64,000 nucleotides of DNA from Blastomonas ursincola (GTDB lineage: Bacteria > Pseudomonadota > Alphaproteobacteria > Sphingomonadales > Sphingomonadaceae), in assembly GCF_013607875.1 (NCBI RefSeq), contig NZ_VDES01000001.1:186001-250000 (forward strand). The letters are read 5' to 3'. Shown here piece after piece: positions 31,380-41,634 of this stretch. Each line of letters begins with the position of its first letter. Within the stretch, counting starts at the first letter, position 1. The position numbers were made by a program, and so were the translations under genes. A model generated the notes under the pieces. That model did not search any database, was not told the DNA's origin, and worked only from the letters and a program-made list of their open reading frames with translations.

Positions 31380-32992
31380 CCCGCCGCTCGCCGAAATTCA
31401 GCCGCCGCAGCGTTATGGCCGCGGGTGCGCTTTCGACATTGGGGCTTGCAACATCTCTGCCCGCAAGCCCTTCCCCGGCGCCGAAACCCTCCCCAGGCTG
31501 GCGCCGGGGTCTGGACCATCAGCGCATTGCCGATCTGGGCGATGGCCGCTTTCTCAACCCGGTGCTTTCGGGCGACCGGCCCGACCCTGCCATCCTCAAG
31601 GACGGCGAGGATTACTATCTCACCTTTTCCAGCTTCGAATCCTATCCCGGCCTGCTGATCTGGCATTCGCGCGATCTGGTGAACTGGCAACCCCGAAAGC
31701 CGGCGCTGACCCGCAATATCGGATCGGTCTGGGCGGTCAGCCTGGAAAAGCACAAGGGCCGCTACTTCCTCTACATCCCGGTCAAGGCCAGCCCGCAGAA
31801 CGACATCTACGTGATCTGGGCCGACCATATCGACGGCCCGTGGTCCGATCCCGTGCCGCTGGGTCTGCACAAGCATATCGACCCCTGCCATGCGGTGGGC
31901 GAGGACGGATCGCGCTGGCTGTTCCTCTCGGGCGGCGACCGGGTGCGGCTATCCGATGACGGTATGCGCGTTATCGGCGAGGTCGAGCATGTCTACGATC
32001 CATGGCGCTATCCCGAGGAATGGGATGTCGAGGGCTTCGCACCCGAGGGACCGAAGATTCACCATATTGGCAATTGGTTCTACATGATTACCGCTGTCGG
32101 AGGGACAGCGGGGCCTCCCACGGGCCATATGGTCATCGCAGCCCGCTCGCGTTCGATCCACGGCCCGTGGGAGCAGCACCCCGGCAACCCGCTGGTGCGG
32201 ACCGAAAGCGCACGCGAGGCCTGGTGGTCGCGTGGCCATGCCAGCCTGGTCCAGGCACCTGACAAGAGCTGGTGGAGCCTCTATCACGGGTTCGAGAACG
32301 GCTATTGGACCCTGGGGCGGCAATGCCTGCTCGATCCGGTCGAATTCACCCCCGACGGCTGGTTCCGCATGACCGGCGGTGACCTGTCCGCACCGATCGC
32401 CAAGCCCGGGGGTGGCTCGGCGCTGCCGCACGGCATGGCGCTGTCTGACGATTTCGGCACGCTCGCGCTCGGCACCAAATGGTCGTTCTTCCGCCCCGAC
32501 CCGGACGAGAGCAGCCGCGCCCGCGTCGCGGACAACACGCTGTTTCTCAAGGGCAAGGGCCTCGCCCCCTCTACCGGATCACCGCTGCTGGTGATCGCGG
32601 GCGACACTTCGTACCGGTTCGAATGCGATATCGAGCTTGCCCCGGGCGGCACGGCGGGACTGGTGCTGTTCTATGACGACAAGCTCTATGCGGGGCTCGG
32701 CTTCGATGCCGAGCGCTTCGTGACTCACCAGTACGGCATCGAGCGCGGGCGTCCCGCCAACCCGCACGGCCGCCGCATGCGCATCCGGGTGACCAACCGG
32801 AAGCATATCGTGAGCTTCCACACCTCGGGCGATGACGGCAGGACCTGGCTGAAATTCGACCGGGGCATGGAAGTCTCGGGCTATCACCACAATGTCCGCG
32901 GCGGCTTCCTGATGCTCCGCCCAGGGCTCTATGCCGCCGGCCCCGGCGAGGCGAAGTTCCGCGACTTCCGCTTCACGGCGCTGGGGGATTAG
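31376..32992 (+). CDS. Exported GH43-family glycosidase
   Basis: A 538-residue protein. The Tat-like signal SRRSVMAAGALSTLGLA is followed by a five-bladed propeller domain of GH43: RPDPAILKDGEDYYLTFSSF holds the general-base Asp and FAPEGPKI the general-acid Glu. A C-terminal beta-sandwich (about residues 360-535, SDDFGTLALGTKWSFFRPDP onward) resembles the accessory domain of GH43 beta-xylosidases and arabinofuranosidases. It probably trims arabinose or xylose from pectic side chains. It overlaps the esterase by ATGA and the convergent LysR gene by 4 bases. Confidence 0.87.
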   Translation: MTRRSPKFSRRSVMAAGALSTLGLATSLPASPSPAPKPSPGWRRGLDHQRIADLGDGRFLNPVLSGDRPDPAILKDGEDYYLTFSSFESYPGLLIWHSRDLVNWQPRKPALTRNIGSVWAVSLEKHKGRYFLYIPVKASPQNDIYVIWADHIDGPWSDPVPLGLHKHIDPCHAVGEDGSRWLFLSGGDRVRLSDDGMRVIGEVEHVYDPWRYPEEWDVEGFAPEGPKIHHIGNWFYMITAVGGTAGPPTGHMVIAARSRSIHGPWEQHPGNPLVRTESAREAWWSRGHASLVQAPDKSWWSLYHGFENGYWTLGRQCLLDPVEFTPDGWFRMTGGDLSAPIAKPGGGSALPHGMALSDDFGTLALGTKWSFFRPDPDESSRARVADNTLFLKGKGLAPSTGSPLLVIAGDTSYRFECDIELAPGGTAGLVLFYDDKLYAGLGFDAERFVTHQYGIERGRPANPHGRRMRIRVTNRKHIVSFHTSGDDGRTWLKFDRGMEVSGYHHNVRGGFLMLRPGLYAAGPGEAKFRDFRFTALGD

Positions 32993-33882
32993 CCGAGCCC
33001 GGCAACCGCGCCGGCCAGCCAGTCCGCAAACAGCCGCGCGCGCGGACGCACCCGCCTGCCCTCGGGAAAGATCACCCAGATATCGTTGCCCCCCAAGGTC
33101 CAGCCGGGCAGCAGCGGGACCAGTTCGCCCATCGCCAGACTGGCCCCCACCATGCGGTTGGTGACCATCGCGATCCCCATCCCCGCCAGCACCGCTGCGC
33201 GCAGTCCTTCGGCAGAGTTTACCCGCAGGATCGGATCGGCGGGATAGGCCGAGCAGCGCTCGCCAACCTTTTCGAAGGTCCAGGCCTCGCGATTGTCGAA
33301 AGACGTGAAGCTGATGATCCGGTGCCGCACCAGATCGGTGGGATGGCCGGGCATGCCGTGCGCGGCCAGATAGCCCGGCGTCGCTACCAGCATCCGGCTT
33401 GCGCTGTCGATCCGGCGCGCGAGCAGGCTGCTGTCGCCCAGCACGCCGGTGCGCAGCGCCAGGTCGACCCCCTCCTCGACCAGATCGATGCGGCGGTCAT
33501 CAAGGATCAGCTCGATGCGGATGTCGGGGTGCAGCGCGTGAAAGGCGGGCAGCAGTGGGATCATCACTTGGCTGGCATAGACCGGCGGGGCGGCGATGCG
33601 CAGGCTTCCGCTCAGCGATCCAGCCTCGTCGCGCGCAGCGGCTTCGGCGGCATCGGCTTCGTCGAGCGCCAGGCGAGCGCCGTCATAGAAACGCTGGCCG
33701 GCTTCGGTGAGGCTGTGGCTTCGGGTGCTGCGCACGATCAGCCTTATGCCGAGCCGGTCTTCCAGCAGCGCGACCGACTTGGACAGCGCAGGCTGGCCGA
33801 TGCGCAACTGGCGCGCGGCGGCCGAGAACGAGCCGCAATCGACCACCGTCACGAAATGGCGCATCGCCTGAAGCCGGTCCAT
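32989..33882 (-). CDS. LysR-family transcriptional regulator
   Basis: A 297-residue LysR regulator: helix-turn-helix at residues 2-60 (MRHFVTVVDCGSFSAAARQLRIGQPALSKSVALLEDRLG) and a substrate-binding domain ending PEGRRVRPRARLFADWL, the CrgA-like group. The ATG at 33882 has AAGGG eight bases upstream; a GTG one codon earlier is possible. It is divergent from the AhpD-like gene at 34003, its most likely target. No sign links it to the pectin genes beyond the 4-base convergent overlap. Confidence 0.88.
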   Translation of the reverse strand: MDRLQAMRHFVTVVDCGSFSAAARQLRIGQPALSKSVALLEDRLGIRLIVRSTRSHSLTEAGQRFYDGARLALDEADAAEAAARDEAGSLSGSLRIAAPPVYASQVMIPLLPAFHALHPDIRIELILDDRRIDLVEEGVDLALRTGVLGDSSLLARRIDSASRMLVATPGYLAAHGMPGHPTDLVRHRIISFTSFDNREAWTFEKVGERCSAYPADPILRVNSAEGLRAAVLAGMGIAMVTNRMVGASLAMGELVPLLPGWTLGGNDIWVIFPEGRRVRPRARLFADWLAGAVAGLG

Positions 33883-34002
33883 CACTCATTCCCTTCAGGA
33901 ATGGATGTTAGCTCCCATACCTATCTACTGCAAGAATCAGGAATGGCCTAATTCCTCTTTCGACCGCAGCCACCGACGGCCCGGCCAAAAGGAGACAGGG
34001 AC

Positions 34003-34587
34003 ATGACCACGTTCACCATTCACAGCATCGACACCGCCCCCGAAGGATCGAAGGACCGCATGGCTGCGGTCAAGAAAGGCTGGGGCTTCATCCCCAAGCT
34101 GCAGGCGACGCTCGCCGAGAGCCCGGTGGCACTGAAGGCCTATGACGACCTGTTCGGCCTGATCGCTGCCGAAGCGACGCTGAGCCCCGCCGAACAGCAG
34201 GTGGTCTATCAGGCGATCAACGTCTTCCACGGCTGCGAATATTGCGCTTCGGGCCACACCTTCCTGTCGCGCAAGGCCGGCGTGCCCGAGGACGTGATCC
34301 AGGCGATCCGCACCCTCCGGCCGATCGCCGATCCCCGGCTGCAGGCGTTGCGCGTCTTCGCCGAGATGGTGGCCGAGCAGCGCGGCTTTGCCGGCGATGC
34401 CGCGGTCGACGCGTTTCTCGCCGCCGGGTTCAGCAAGGCGCAGGTGCTCGAGGTGGTGACGATCATCGCGACGAAGGTGATCAGCAACTATACCAACCAC
34501 CTCACCCACACGCCGCTCGAGGATTTCATGAACGATCCGGCGCTGCGCTGGCACGACCCCAAGGGCCGCACGCCCGAGCGCGGATGA
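34003..34587 (+). CDS. Carboxymuconolactone decarboxylase / AhpD-like protein
   Basis: A 194-residue protein of the AhpD-like alkylhydroperoxidase/CMD superfamily. The redox pair Cys78-x-x-Cys81 with downstream His (CEYCASGHT) is intact. Such proteins reduce peroxides with thiol partners or serve stress roles. AAGGAGA precedes the ATG. It is divergent from the LysR gene across 120 bases, which suggests control by that regulator, and ends before a strong bidirectional hairpin. Confidence 0.82.
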   Translation: MTTFTIHSIDTAPEGSKDRMAAVKKGWGFIPKLQATLAESPVALKAYDDLFGLIAAEATLSPAEQQVVYQAINVFHGCEYCASGHTFLSRKAGVPEDVIQAIRTLRPIADPRLQALRVFAEMVAEQRGFAGDAAVDAFLAAGFSKAQVLEVVTIIATKVISNYTNHLTHTPLEDFMNDPALRWHDPKGRTPERG

Positions 34588-34604
34588 GCCGCCCGCTCCA
34601 ATAG

Positions 34605-34652
34605 CAGGTCATGTCCTCCCCGGTGGTCCTGTGGTCACCGGGGCATGACCTG
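34605..34652. terminator. Bidirectional hairpin terminator
   Basis: A long inverted repeat: CAGGTCATG and CCCCGGTG on the left pair with CACCGGGG and CATGACCTG on the right. It lies between convergent genes, the AhpD-like gene and the DUF6702 gene, and ends at the latter's stop codon. Confidence 0.7.
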
Positions 34653-35147
34653 TCAGGGCAGCGCGACCGTCTGGACCTCGTCGCCACCGAAGCGCAGCGT
34701 CCGCGCGAATGTACCGCGCTTGACCTCGACCTGGTTGACCTGGCGCGGATAGATGTCGCGCAGGATGGTGGTCTGGATCGCCACCGCCTTGGGACGGCCC
34801 TTCACCTGACCCGCATAGTTCATTCGCACCTCACGTACGCCGATATCGACGGACGACACCGCCAGCGGAACCTCCGCCCCATCGGCGCGCAGCTTGAAAT
34901 GCGCGAGCAGATAGGTCTTGAGCTCAGCAATCGCATCGGGATCGTCGAGGCTCGTCTGCGCGTTCGGCGCGATTTCGGCGAGCGCCGGTTCGAGGTCATG
35001 CGCCTCGAACCGGTGCGAGACCATGACCTTGCCATCGGGTTCGAGCGTGACGACGCTCATCGCATCGTGCCCGCGATGCGCGCCTGCCTGCGGTGCGAGC
35101 ACCAGGCCCGCCGCCGCCACCGCGATGGCCAGAACCCGTCGCATCAT
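34653..35147 (-). CDS. DUF6702 family exported protein
   Basis: A 164-residue protein with a signal peptide (VLAIAVAAAGLVLAPQAGA) directly followed by HRGHDAMSVVTLE, the pattern of DUF6702. The remainder is beta-rich with no known catalytic motif. The start overlaps the upstream M1 peptidase stop (ATGA), and such small partners often follow M1-family genes. A role in folding, anchoring or activity of the peptidase is possible but unproven. Confidence 0.7.
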   Translation of the reverse strand: MMRRVLAIAVAAAGLVLAPQAGAHRGHDAMSVVTLEPDGKVMVSHRFEAHDLEPALAEIAPNAQTSLDDPDAIAELKTYLLAHFKLRADGAEVPLAVSSVDIGVREVRMNYAGQVKGRPKAVAIQTTILRDIYPRQVNQVEVKRGTFARTLRFGGDEVQTVALP

Positions 35148-37537
35148 TTCGGCGCGCCGAAGGTGCGCAGCGAATCGGGCTGCACCTTGACGTCCGAATC
35201 CTTCATCCGGTTCTTGGTTTCCTCGGGCGTCTCGATGCCCAGCGTCTTGGGATCGATCTGGCCGGTATAGACATTGTTCGACCGGTCGGCATCGGCGGTT
35301 TCCCAGAGCGGATCGATCTCGGCGCGGGTCAGCGTCTTGGGGGTCACGAACTGCCAGGTCACTGCCTTCTGGTTGTAGCGCCAGACCTCTGCCGGGATGC
35401 GCGCGGTCTCGCTGGTGCCGTCGGAAAAATCCATCTTGAGGATCACCGGCATGACGAGGCCACCGCGATTGGAGAAGCTGAAGCGATAGAAATTGTCGGT
35501 CACCTGGCGTGCCGCCTTTTCCTCCGCGGTCAGGTCGGCAAAGGCCTCCGCCGCCTTGCGCTTGTCGGCGGCGGTGGCGTCGAGCGGGTCGATGCTGTCA
35601 TAGAAATCGCGGGTGGAAGGATCGCGCTCGACCACCGTCTGCTGCCCGGCATTGCGCGCGGCGGTGAGCGATCCCGGCTCGGCATCGCGCCGCTTCTTGC
35701 GCTCGGCCGCAGCGGCAGTCGCATCGGCAGGTTCGAGCGTCGCGCGCACCACCTTGTCGAGCGCGATATTGACATGGTCGGTCGAATAGAACCAGCCGCG
35801 CCAGAACCAGTCGAGATCGACGCCCGAGCTTTCCTCCATCGTGCGGAAGAAGTCGTACGGCGTCGGGTGCTTGAACCGCCAGCGGTTGGCATATTCGCGG
35901 AAGGCGCGGTCGAACAGTTCGCGGCCCAGCACCGTCTCGCGCAGGATCGTCAGCGCGGTGGCCGGCTTGCCGTACCCGTTGGCACCGAATTGCAGCACCG
36001 AATCCGACTGCGTCATCAGCGGCATCTGGTTGGTCGACAGCATGTACTCGGCGATATCCTTGGGCTCGCCGCGCCGCGCCGGATAGTCCTTGTCCCACAA
36101 CCGCTCGGCCTGGAACTGCAGGAAGGTGTTCAGCCCCTCATCCATCCAGGTCCATTGCCGCTCGTCCGAATTGACGATCATCGGGAACCAGTTGTGGCCG
36201 ATCTCGTGGATCACCACGCCGATCAGCCCGTATTTGGCGCGCTCGGTATAGGTGAGGTTGCCGGTCTTCTTGTCCTTCACCGGGCGCGGGCCGTTGAAGG
36301 TGATCATCGGATATTCCATCCCGCCGACCGGCCCGTTGACCGACTGCGCCACCGGATAGGGATAGGGGAAGGCGAACTTGCCATAGACGTCGATGGTGTG
36401 CGCGATCGCTTTGGTCGAATAAGCATCCCAGAGCGGCCGGGCTTCCTTGGGGAAGAAGCTCATCGCCATGACCAGCGGCTGCTCGGCATAATCCTGTTTC
36501 ACGCCCATCGCGTCCCAGGCGAACTTGCGCGAACTCGCCCAGCCGAAATCGCGGACATTGGTGGCGGAAAACACCCAGGTCTTCTCGCCCGAAGCCTTGC
36601 CGCGCTCGGCCGCCACCGCCTCTTCGGGAGTGACGACATAGACCGGGCTGGTGGCCGACTTGGCCTGTTCGAGCCGCTGGCGCTGTGCCGCGCTCAGCGC
36701 CTGGTCGGGGTTCTGCAGCACGCCGGTCGCCGCCACCACATGGTCGGCGGGCACGGTCAGCGCGACGCGATAGTCGCCGAATTCGAGCGTGAACTCGCCC
36801 GAGCCGAGAAACGCCTTGTTGTGCCAGCCCTCATAGTCCGAATAGACCGCAAGCCGCGGGAACCATTGCGCGCCTTCGAAGATGCAGTTGCCGTCCTCGC
36901 CCGGCTGGGTGAAGCACTCATAGCCCGATCGCCCCCCAACGACCTTGTTCTCGGCCATCGGGAACGACCATTCGATCGCAAAGCTGGTCTCGCCGCCATT
37001 GGGCGCGACCGCCTGGGACATATCGATACGCAGCAGGCTGTCGACCACGGTGAAGGGCAGCGCCTTGCCGCTGGCATCGCGCACGGCGGTGATGGTAAAG
37101 CCGCCCTCCCATTCCTTCAGGCGCTTGAGCCGGCGGACTTCGGCGAGGCTGATCTTGTCGCCCGAGACCGTTTCGGTCATCGCCTCGATCGAATCGCGCT
37201 TGTACTGGTTCTGGTCGAGCAGCAGCCAGAGATAAGGCAACGCATCGGGCGAATTGTTGACATAGCGCACCGTCTGGCTGCCGCTGACCGTGCGCTTCGC
37301 CTCGTCGAGCCGCGCCTGGACGTCATAATCGACCTTCTGCTGCCAGTAGCGATAGCCCGGCGCGCCCGAAGCGTTGCGATAATCGGTCGGAGTCGGCCAT
37401 TCCTCGCCCTCGAGCTGGCGGAACTTGTCCTCGTAGCTGCCCTTGGTCTGCTCGACCGGGCTGGCAATGGCAGCTGTAGAAGCCGCACCGATGGCGAGCA
37501 CGAGCAGCGAAGCGGAAACGGCGGAAAAACGGCGCAA
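35144..37537 (-). CDS. M1-family zinc metallopeptidase, exported
   Basis: A 797-residue gluzincin. The signal peptide (about residues 1-25, ending ASTAAIAS) precedes an aminopeptidase N-like beta domain and a catalytic domain. The zinc site HEIGH-x18-E is complete (VVIHEIGHNWFPMI and later WMDEGLNTF), and GGMEYPMI is the GxMEN-like exopeptidase segment. It would remove N-terminal residues from peptides in the periplasm or at the cell surface. It is coupled to the DUF6702 gene. The C-terminal region rich in Lys/Glu is typical of this subgroup. Confidence 0.9.
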   Translation of the reverse strand: MRRFSAVSASLLVLAIGAASTAAIASPVEQTKGSYEDKFRQLEGEEWPTPTDYRNASGAPGYRYWQQKVDYDVQARLDEAKRTVSGSQTVRYVNNSPDALPYLWLLLDQNQYKRDSIEAMTETVSGDKISLAEVRRLKRLKEWEGGFTITAVRDASGKALPFTVVDSLLRIDMSQAVAPNGGETSFAIEWSFPMAENKVVGGRSGYECFTQPGEDGNCIFEGAQWFPRLAVYSDYEGWHNKAFLGSGEFTLEFGDYRVALTVPADHVVAATGVLQNPDQALSAAQRQRLEQAKSATSPVYVVTPEEAVAAERGKASGEKTWVFSATNVRDFGWASSRKFAWDAMGVKQDYAEQPLVMAMSFFPKEARPLWDAYSTKAIAHTIDVYGKFAFPYPYPVAQSVNGPVGGMEYPMITFNGPRPVKDKKTGNLTYTERAKYGLIGVVIHEIGHNWFPMIVNSDERQWTWMDEGLNTFLQFQAERLWDKDYPARRGEPKDIAEYMLSTNQMPLMTQSDSVLQFGANGYGKPATALTILRETVLGRELFDRAFREYANRWRFKHPTPYDFFRTMEESSGVDLDWFWRGWFYSTDHVNIALDKVVRATLEPADATAAAAERKKRRDAEPGSLTAARNAGQQTVVERDPSTRDFYDSIDPLDATAADKRKAAEAFADLTAEEKAARQVTDNFYRFSFSNRGGLVMPVILKMDFSDGTSETARIPAEVWRYNQKAVTWQFVTPKTLTRAEIDPLWETADADRSNNVYTGQIDPKTLGIETPEETKNRMKDSDVKVQPDSLRTFGAPK

Positions 37538-37668
37538 GACAACCCCCTTTTCAGGGCGTTATCGCCCCTGAACGATCAGGCTGCTTGCATGTGATACTAT
37601 TGCATGGTGGTCAATGCCCCGGCGCTTCGATTTGCGATGAAATGTAACGCTCACGGCAAGGCTGGCAT

Positions 37669-38715
37669 TCAGCTCAGCGCCAGCACGCTGGTCATGATCA
37701 CGCGCACCAGCTCTGCATGGCCCCTGGCGCCGGTCTTGGCATAGATCTTCTTCGAATAGTTGCGCGCGGTTTCCTCGCTCAGCCCGAGCGTCGCGGCCGC
37801 GTCCCTGATGCTGGTCGCCTGGGCGAGCAGCCAGGCCAGCCGCGCCTCGCTGGGCAATAGGCCGAACATGTCGACCAACTGTTCGCAGCGATCGGCCTGG
37901 CTGCGCCGGTCCCCGCTGACATAGACGATCACGCTGGCCGAGCGATGGCCCGAGATCGTGTCGCCCTGCAGCGGTGCCACCAGCATGTCGAGCCACGGGT
38001 CCCGGCTGAGATTGATCGCCAGCGGACGCACGGACCGCCCGGCGGCGACCTGCTTGAGAAAGCCGGCAAGCTGACGGTCCACCGCCGGGTCGGCAGGCAC
38101 CAGCCGGTCATAACGCCCGCGCCTCAGCAGGCTGCCCCATTGGAACATCAGCCCGGCATTTTCGCTGGCTTCGACGATGCGGCCCTGCGTGTCGAGCGTC
38201 AGCCAGCCGATATTGAGGCGGTTGAAAGCCTCGCCCGTGACAGCCGAGCGGAAGCGTTCGCGTTCGAGCGCCGCAAAGCTGCGCAGCGCGATACGCAGAT
38301 GCGGTGCAAGCGCCAGGATGAGCGCACCTGTCGAAGAGCCGAGCGCAGAACCCCCGGCGCAGGCAAGCCAGCCATCCACCCCGCTCGGCTCGGTGACGCG
38401 CACCGCGCGCAGGGCCCTGATCGGGGCATCCGCCAGCGCCTCATGATCGGCCGCAGCCGCGTGTTCGATAAGCTCCTCGAGAGCATAGCCGCGCCCCTCG
38501 CGCATCTGTCCGCCGACGAGCAATCGCCGGGCAGCGCCCGCAGGACCATCGCCTGCCACCAACTCCGCGACATCGCTCTGTCCCTTGGGGCGGATGGCGA
38601 GCAACGTCATGGCCGAACCGGTGCTGGCGCGCAGCCGTCGAAGAAAGTCGTCCCACAAAGGTGTCTGGAACATGCCCTCGTGCAGGGATTCGAGCAGGCC
38701 GGGGTCGAAACGCAT
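37669..38715 (-). CDS. LuxR-type regulator with unclassified N-terminal domain
   Basis: A 348-residue protein. The last about 65 residues are a LuxR/GerE helix-turn-helix ([55 protein letters not shown]). The first about 280 residues may include a PAS-like segment ([24 protein letters not shown]). The ATG at 38715 lies about 12 bases after GGGAGGG; an ATG 21 bases earlier falls inside a palindrome and lacks a ribosome site. It is divergent from cysD, so control of sulfate activation is possible, but the family is diverse and no ligand can be named. Confidence 0.82.
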   Translation of the reverse strand: MRFDPGLLESLHEGMFQTPLWDDFLRRLRASTGSAMTLLAIRPKGQSDVAELVAGDGPAGAARRLLVGGQMREGRGYALEELIEHAAAADHEALADAPIRALRAVRVTEPSGVDGWLACAGGSALGSSTGALILALAPHLRIALRSFAALERERFRSAVTGEAFNRLNIGWLTLDTQGRIVEASENAGLMFQWGSLLRRGRYDRLVPADPAVDRQLAGFLKQVAAGRSVRPLAINLSRDPWLDMLVAPLQGDTISGHRSASVIVYVSGDRRSQADRCEQLVDMFGLLPSEARLAWLLAQATSIRDAAATLGLSEETARNYSKKIYAKTGARGHAELVRVIMTSVLALS

Positions 38716-38728
38716 GGATCTGCTATAC

Positions 38729-38744
38729 CCTCCCATTTGGGAGG
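38729..38744. promoter_or_regulatory. Palindrome in the luxR/cysD divergent region
   Basis: CCTCCCATTTGGGAGG, 14 bases upstream of the LuxR-gene start and 57 bases upstream of cysD. On the minus strand it contains the ribosome site of the regulator, so it could be a protein operator or a hairpin that masks the site. Confidence 0.45.
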
Positions 38745-38800
38745 TTCAAGCCATTGTCCGTTATGCCATGTGCGCTGCATCCCAAGACGGAGCTATCCCG

Positions 38801-39715
38801 ATGACCCGCACCCTCACCCATATCGAGCGCCTCGAGGCCGAAGCGATCCACATCATGCGCGAAGTGGTGACGCAGGCGGAAAAGCCGGTGATGCTTTATT
38901 CGGTGGGCAAAGACAGCGCGGTGATGCTGCATCTCGCGCGCAAGGCCTTCTTCCCGTCGCCCCCGCCCTTCCCGCTGCTGCATGTCGATACGACCTGGAA
39001 GTTCCAGGACATGTACAAGCTCCGCGACACCATGGCGCGCGAAAGCGGCATGGAACTGCTGGTCTATCAGAACCCCGAAGCAGCGGACCGCGGGATCAAT
39101 CCGTTCGACCACGGCCCACTGCACACCGACATGTGGAAGACCGAGGGGCTGAAGCAGGCGCTCGACCTCTACGGCTTCGATGCGGCGTTCGGCGGCGCGC
39201 GGCGCGACGAGGAGAAGAGCCGTGCCAAGGAGCGCATCTTCTCGTTCCGCACCGCGTCGCACGGTTGGGACCCGAAGAACCAGCGCCCGGAGCTCTGGAA
39301 CCTCTATAACGCGCGCAAGAACAAGGGTGAGAGCATCCGCGTCTTCCCGATCAGCAACTGGACCGAGCTCGACATCTGGCAGTATATCCAGCTCAACAAT
39401 GTGCCGATCGTGCCGCTCTATTTCGCCAAGGTCCGACCCACCTTCGAATGGGAGGGGCAGCTGTTCATGGCCGATGACATAGCTCGGCTCGAAAAGGTGC
39501 TGGGCTATCGCCCCGAAATCACCAATCGCTCGATCCGCTTCCGTACCCTCGGCTGCTTCCCGCTGACCGGCGCGGTCGAAAGCACTGCGAGCACCCTGCC
39601 CGAAGTGATCCAGGAAACGCTGCTCACCACCACGTCCGAACGCCAAGGCCGCGTGATCGACAAGGACGCGGGCGGCGCGGGCATGGAGAAGAAGAAGCAG
39701 GAGGGCTATTTCTGA
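38801..39715 (+). CDS. cysD: Sulfate adenylyltransferase subunit 2
   Basis: A 304-residue ATP-PPase: the P-loop-like [42 protein letters not shown] and the CysD end pattern [16 protein letters not shown]...[18 protein letters not shown]. It forms adenosine 5'-phosphosulfate from sulfate and ATP with CysN. The ATG at 38801 is preceded by GACGGAG; upstream in-frame sequence is not conserved in pattern. It overlaps cysNC by one base (TGATG). It supplies assimilated sulfur and is separate from the sulfite-producing locus of region 1. Confidence 0.95.
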   Translation: MTRTLTHIERLEAEAIHIMREVVTQAEKPVMLYSVGKDSAVMLHLARKAFFPSPPPFPLLHVDTTWKFQDMYKLRDTMARESGMELLVYQNPEAADRGINPFDHGPLHTDMWKTEGLKQALDLYGFDAAFGGARRDEEKSRAKERIFSFRTASHGWDPKNQRPELWNLYNARKNKGESIRVFPISNWTELDIWQYIQLNNVPIVPLYFAKVRPTFEWEGQLFMADDIARLEKVLGYRPEITNRSIRFRTLGCFPLTGAVESTASTLPEVIQETLLTTTSERQGRVIDKDAGGAGMEKKKQEGYF

Positions 39716-41634
39716 TGGAACCCGTAGACCAGACCCCCGTCTATCAGACCGAAGCCCTGATCGCCGAGGACATCCTCGCCTATCTCGACAAGCACCAGCA
39801 CAAGACGATGCTGCGCTTCATCACCTGCGGGTCGGTGGACGACGGCAAGTCCACGCTGATCGGGCGGCTGCTATATGACAGCAAGATGATCTTCGAGGAT
39901 CAGCTGGCCGCGCTGGAAGCAGACAGCAAGCGCGTCGGCACGCAAGGGGCAGAGATTGACTTCGCGCTGCTTGTCGATGGCCTCGCGGCCGAACGCGAAC
40001 AGGGCATCACCATCGATGTCGCCTATCGCTTCTTCTCGACCGAAAAGCGCAAGTTCATCGTCGCGGACACGCCAGGGCACGAGCAGTACACGCGCAACAT
40101 GGTCACCGGTGCCTCCACCGCCGACCTTGCCGTCATCCTGATCGACGCGCGCAAGGGCGTGCTCACCCAGACGCGGCGACACAGCTATCTCGCGCACCTG
40201 ATCGGCATCCGCCATATCGTGCTGGCGGTGAACAAGATGGATCTGGTCGACTACAGTCAGGCGCGTTTCGACGAGATCGTAGCGGAATATCGCGAGTTCG
40301 CTGCGAGCATCGGAATTGCCGAATTCGTCGCGATGCCGATCAGCGGCTTCAAGGGCGACAACATCACCGCGCCCTCGCCCAACACGCCCTGGTATTCAGG
40401 GCCCAGTCTGGTCGAGCATCTGGAGACGGTCGAGGTCGACACGGCGACCGATCAGGCCAGGCCCTTCCGCATGCCGGTGCAATGGGTCAACCGTCCGAAC
40501 CTCGATTTCCGCGGCTTTTCCGGACTGATCGCAGGCGGCACGGTGGAGCCGGGCGATGCCGTGCGCGTGCTGCCCTCGGGCAAGACCAGCACGGTCAGCC
40601 GCATCGTCACGCTCGACGGCGATCTGGACAGCGCGGTCGCGGGCCAATCGGTGACGATCTGCCTCGCCGACGAGGTCGACTGCTCGCGCGGGGACGTGAT
40701 CGCCACCGCCGACCAGCCGCCCCAGGCCGCCGACCAGTTCGAGGCGACGATCGTGTGGATGGACGACGATGCCATGCTCGTCGGCCGCTCCTATTGGCTC
40801 AAGCTCGGCACGCAGACCGTGTCGGTCACGGTGCAGCAGCCCAAATATACCGTGAACGTCAACACGCTCGAGCATCTCGCCTGCAAGACGCTAGAGCTGA
40901 ATGCGATCGGCGTGGCCGAGATCGCGACCGACAAGCCGCTGGTGTTCGAACCCTATGCCGACAGCCGGACGCTGGGCGGCTTCATCCTGATCGACAAGAT
41001 CACCAACCGCACCGTCGGTGCCGGCATGCTACATTTCGCGCTGCGTCGCGCGCAGAACGTGCACTGGCAGGCGACCGATATCACGCGCGAAGTGCATGCG
41101 AGCCTCAAGAACCAGAAGCCCAAGGTGCTGTGGTTCACCGGGCTGTCGGGTTCGGGCAAGTCGACCATCGCCAACGAGGTGGAAAAGCGGCTCAACCTGA
41201 TGAACCGCCACACCTTCCTGCTTGATGGCGACAATGTCCGCCATGGCTTGAACCGCGATCTCGGCTTTACCGAAGCTGACCGGATCGAGAATATCCGCCG
41301 CGTCGGCGAGGTGGCCAAGCTGATGGCCGATGCGGGCCTGATCGTGCTGACCGCGTTCATCAGCCCGTTCCGCGCCGAGCGCGAGATGGTCCGCAAGATG
41401 CTGCCCGAGGGCGAATTCGTCGAAATCTTCGTCGACACTCCGCTCGAGGTGGCCGAGGCGCGCGATGTGAAGGGGCTGTACAAGAAGGCCCGTTCGGGTG
41501 TGCTGAAGAACTTCACCGGGATCGACAGCCCCTACGAGCCGCCCGAGGATCCGGACATCCGAGTCAACACGGTCGAGATGACGCCGGAAGAGGCGGCCGA
41601 GCATATCGTCCGCCAGCTGATGCCGCTGAAATGA
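39715..41634 (+). CDS. cysNC: Fused sulfate adenylyltransferase subunit 1 / APS kinase
   Basis: A 639-residue fusion. The CysN part is an EF-Tu-like GTPase: GSVDDGKST near residue 38, DTPGHEQ near 117 and NKMDLVD near 171, followed by beta-barrel domains. The APS kinase part begins near residue 465, with Walker [10 protein letters not shown] near 475, and continues [16 protein letters not shown] and [13 protein letters not shown]. It activates sulfate to APS and then PAPS. It overlaps cysD and cysQ. The fused form is common in alphaproteobacteria. Confidence 0.95.
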   Translation: MEPVDQTPVYQTEALIAEDILAYLDKHQHKTMLRFITCGSVDDGKSTLIGRLLYDSKMIFEDQLAALEADSKRVGTQGAEIDFALLVDGLAAEREQGITIDVAYRFFSTEKRKFIVADTPGHEQYTRNMVTGASTADLAVILIDARKGVLTQTRRHSYLAHLIGIRHIVLAVNKMDLVDYSQARFDEIVAEYREFAASIGIAEFVAMPISGFKGDNITAPSPNTPWYSGPSLVEHLETVEVDTATDQARPFRMPVQWVNRPNLDFRGFSGLIAGGTVEPGDAVRVLPSGKTSTVSRIVTLDGDLDSAVAGQSVTICLADEVDCSRGDVIATADQPPQAADQFEATIVWMDDDAMLVGRSYWLKLGTQTVSVTVQQPKYTVNVNTLEHLACKTLELNAIGVAEIATDKPLVFEPYADSRTLGGFILIDKITNRTVGAGMLHFALRRAQNVHWQATDITREVHASLKNQKPKVLWFTGLSGSGKSTIANEVEKRLNLMNRHTFLLDGDNVRHGLNRDLGFTEADRIENIRRVGEVAKLMADAGLIVLTAFISPFRAEREMVRKMLPEGEFVEIFVDTPLEVAEARDVKGLYKKARSGVLKNFTGIDSPYEPPEDPDIRVNTVEMTPEEAAEHIVRQLMPLK

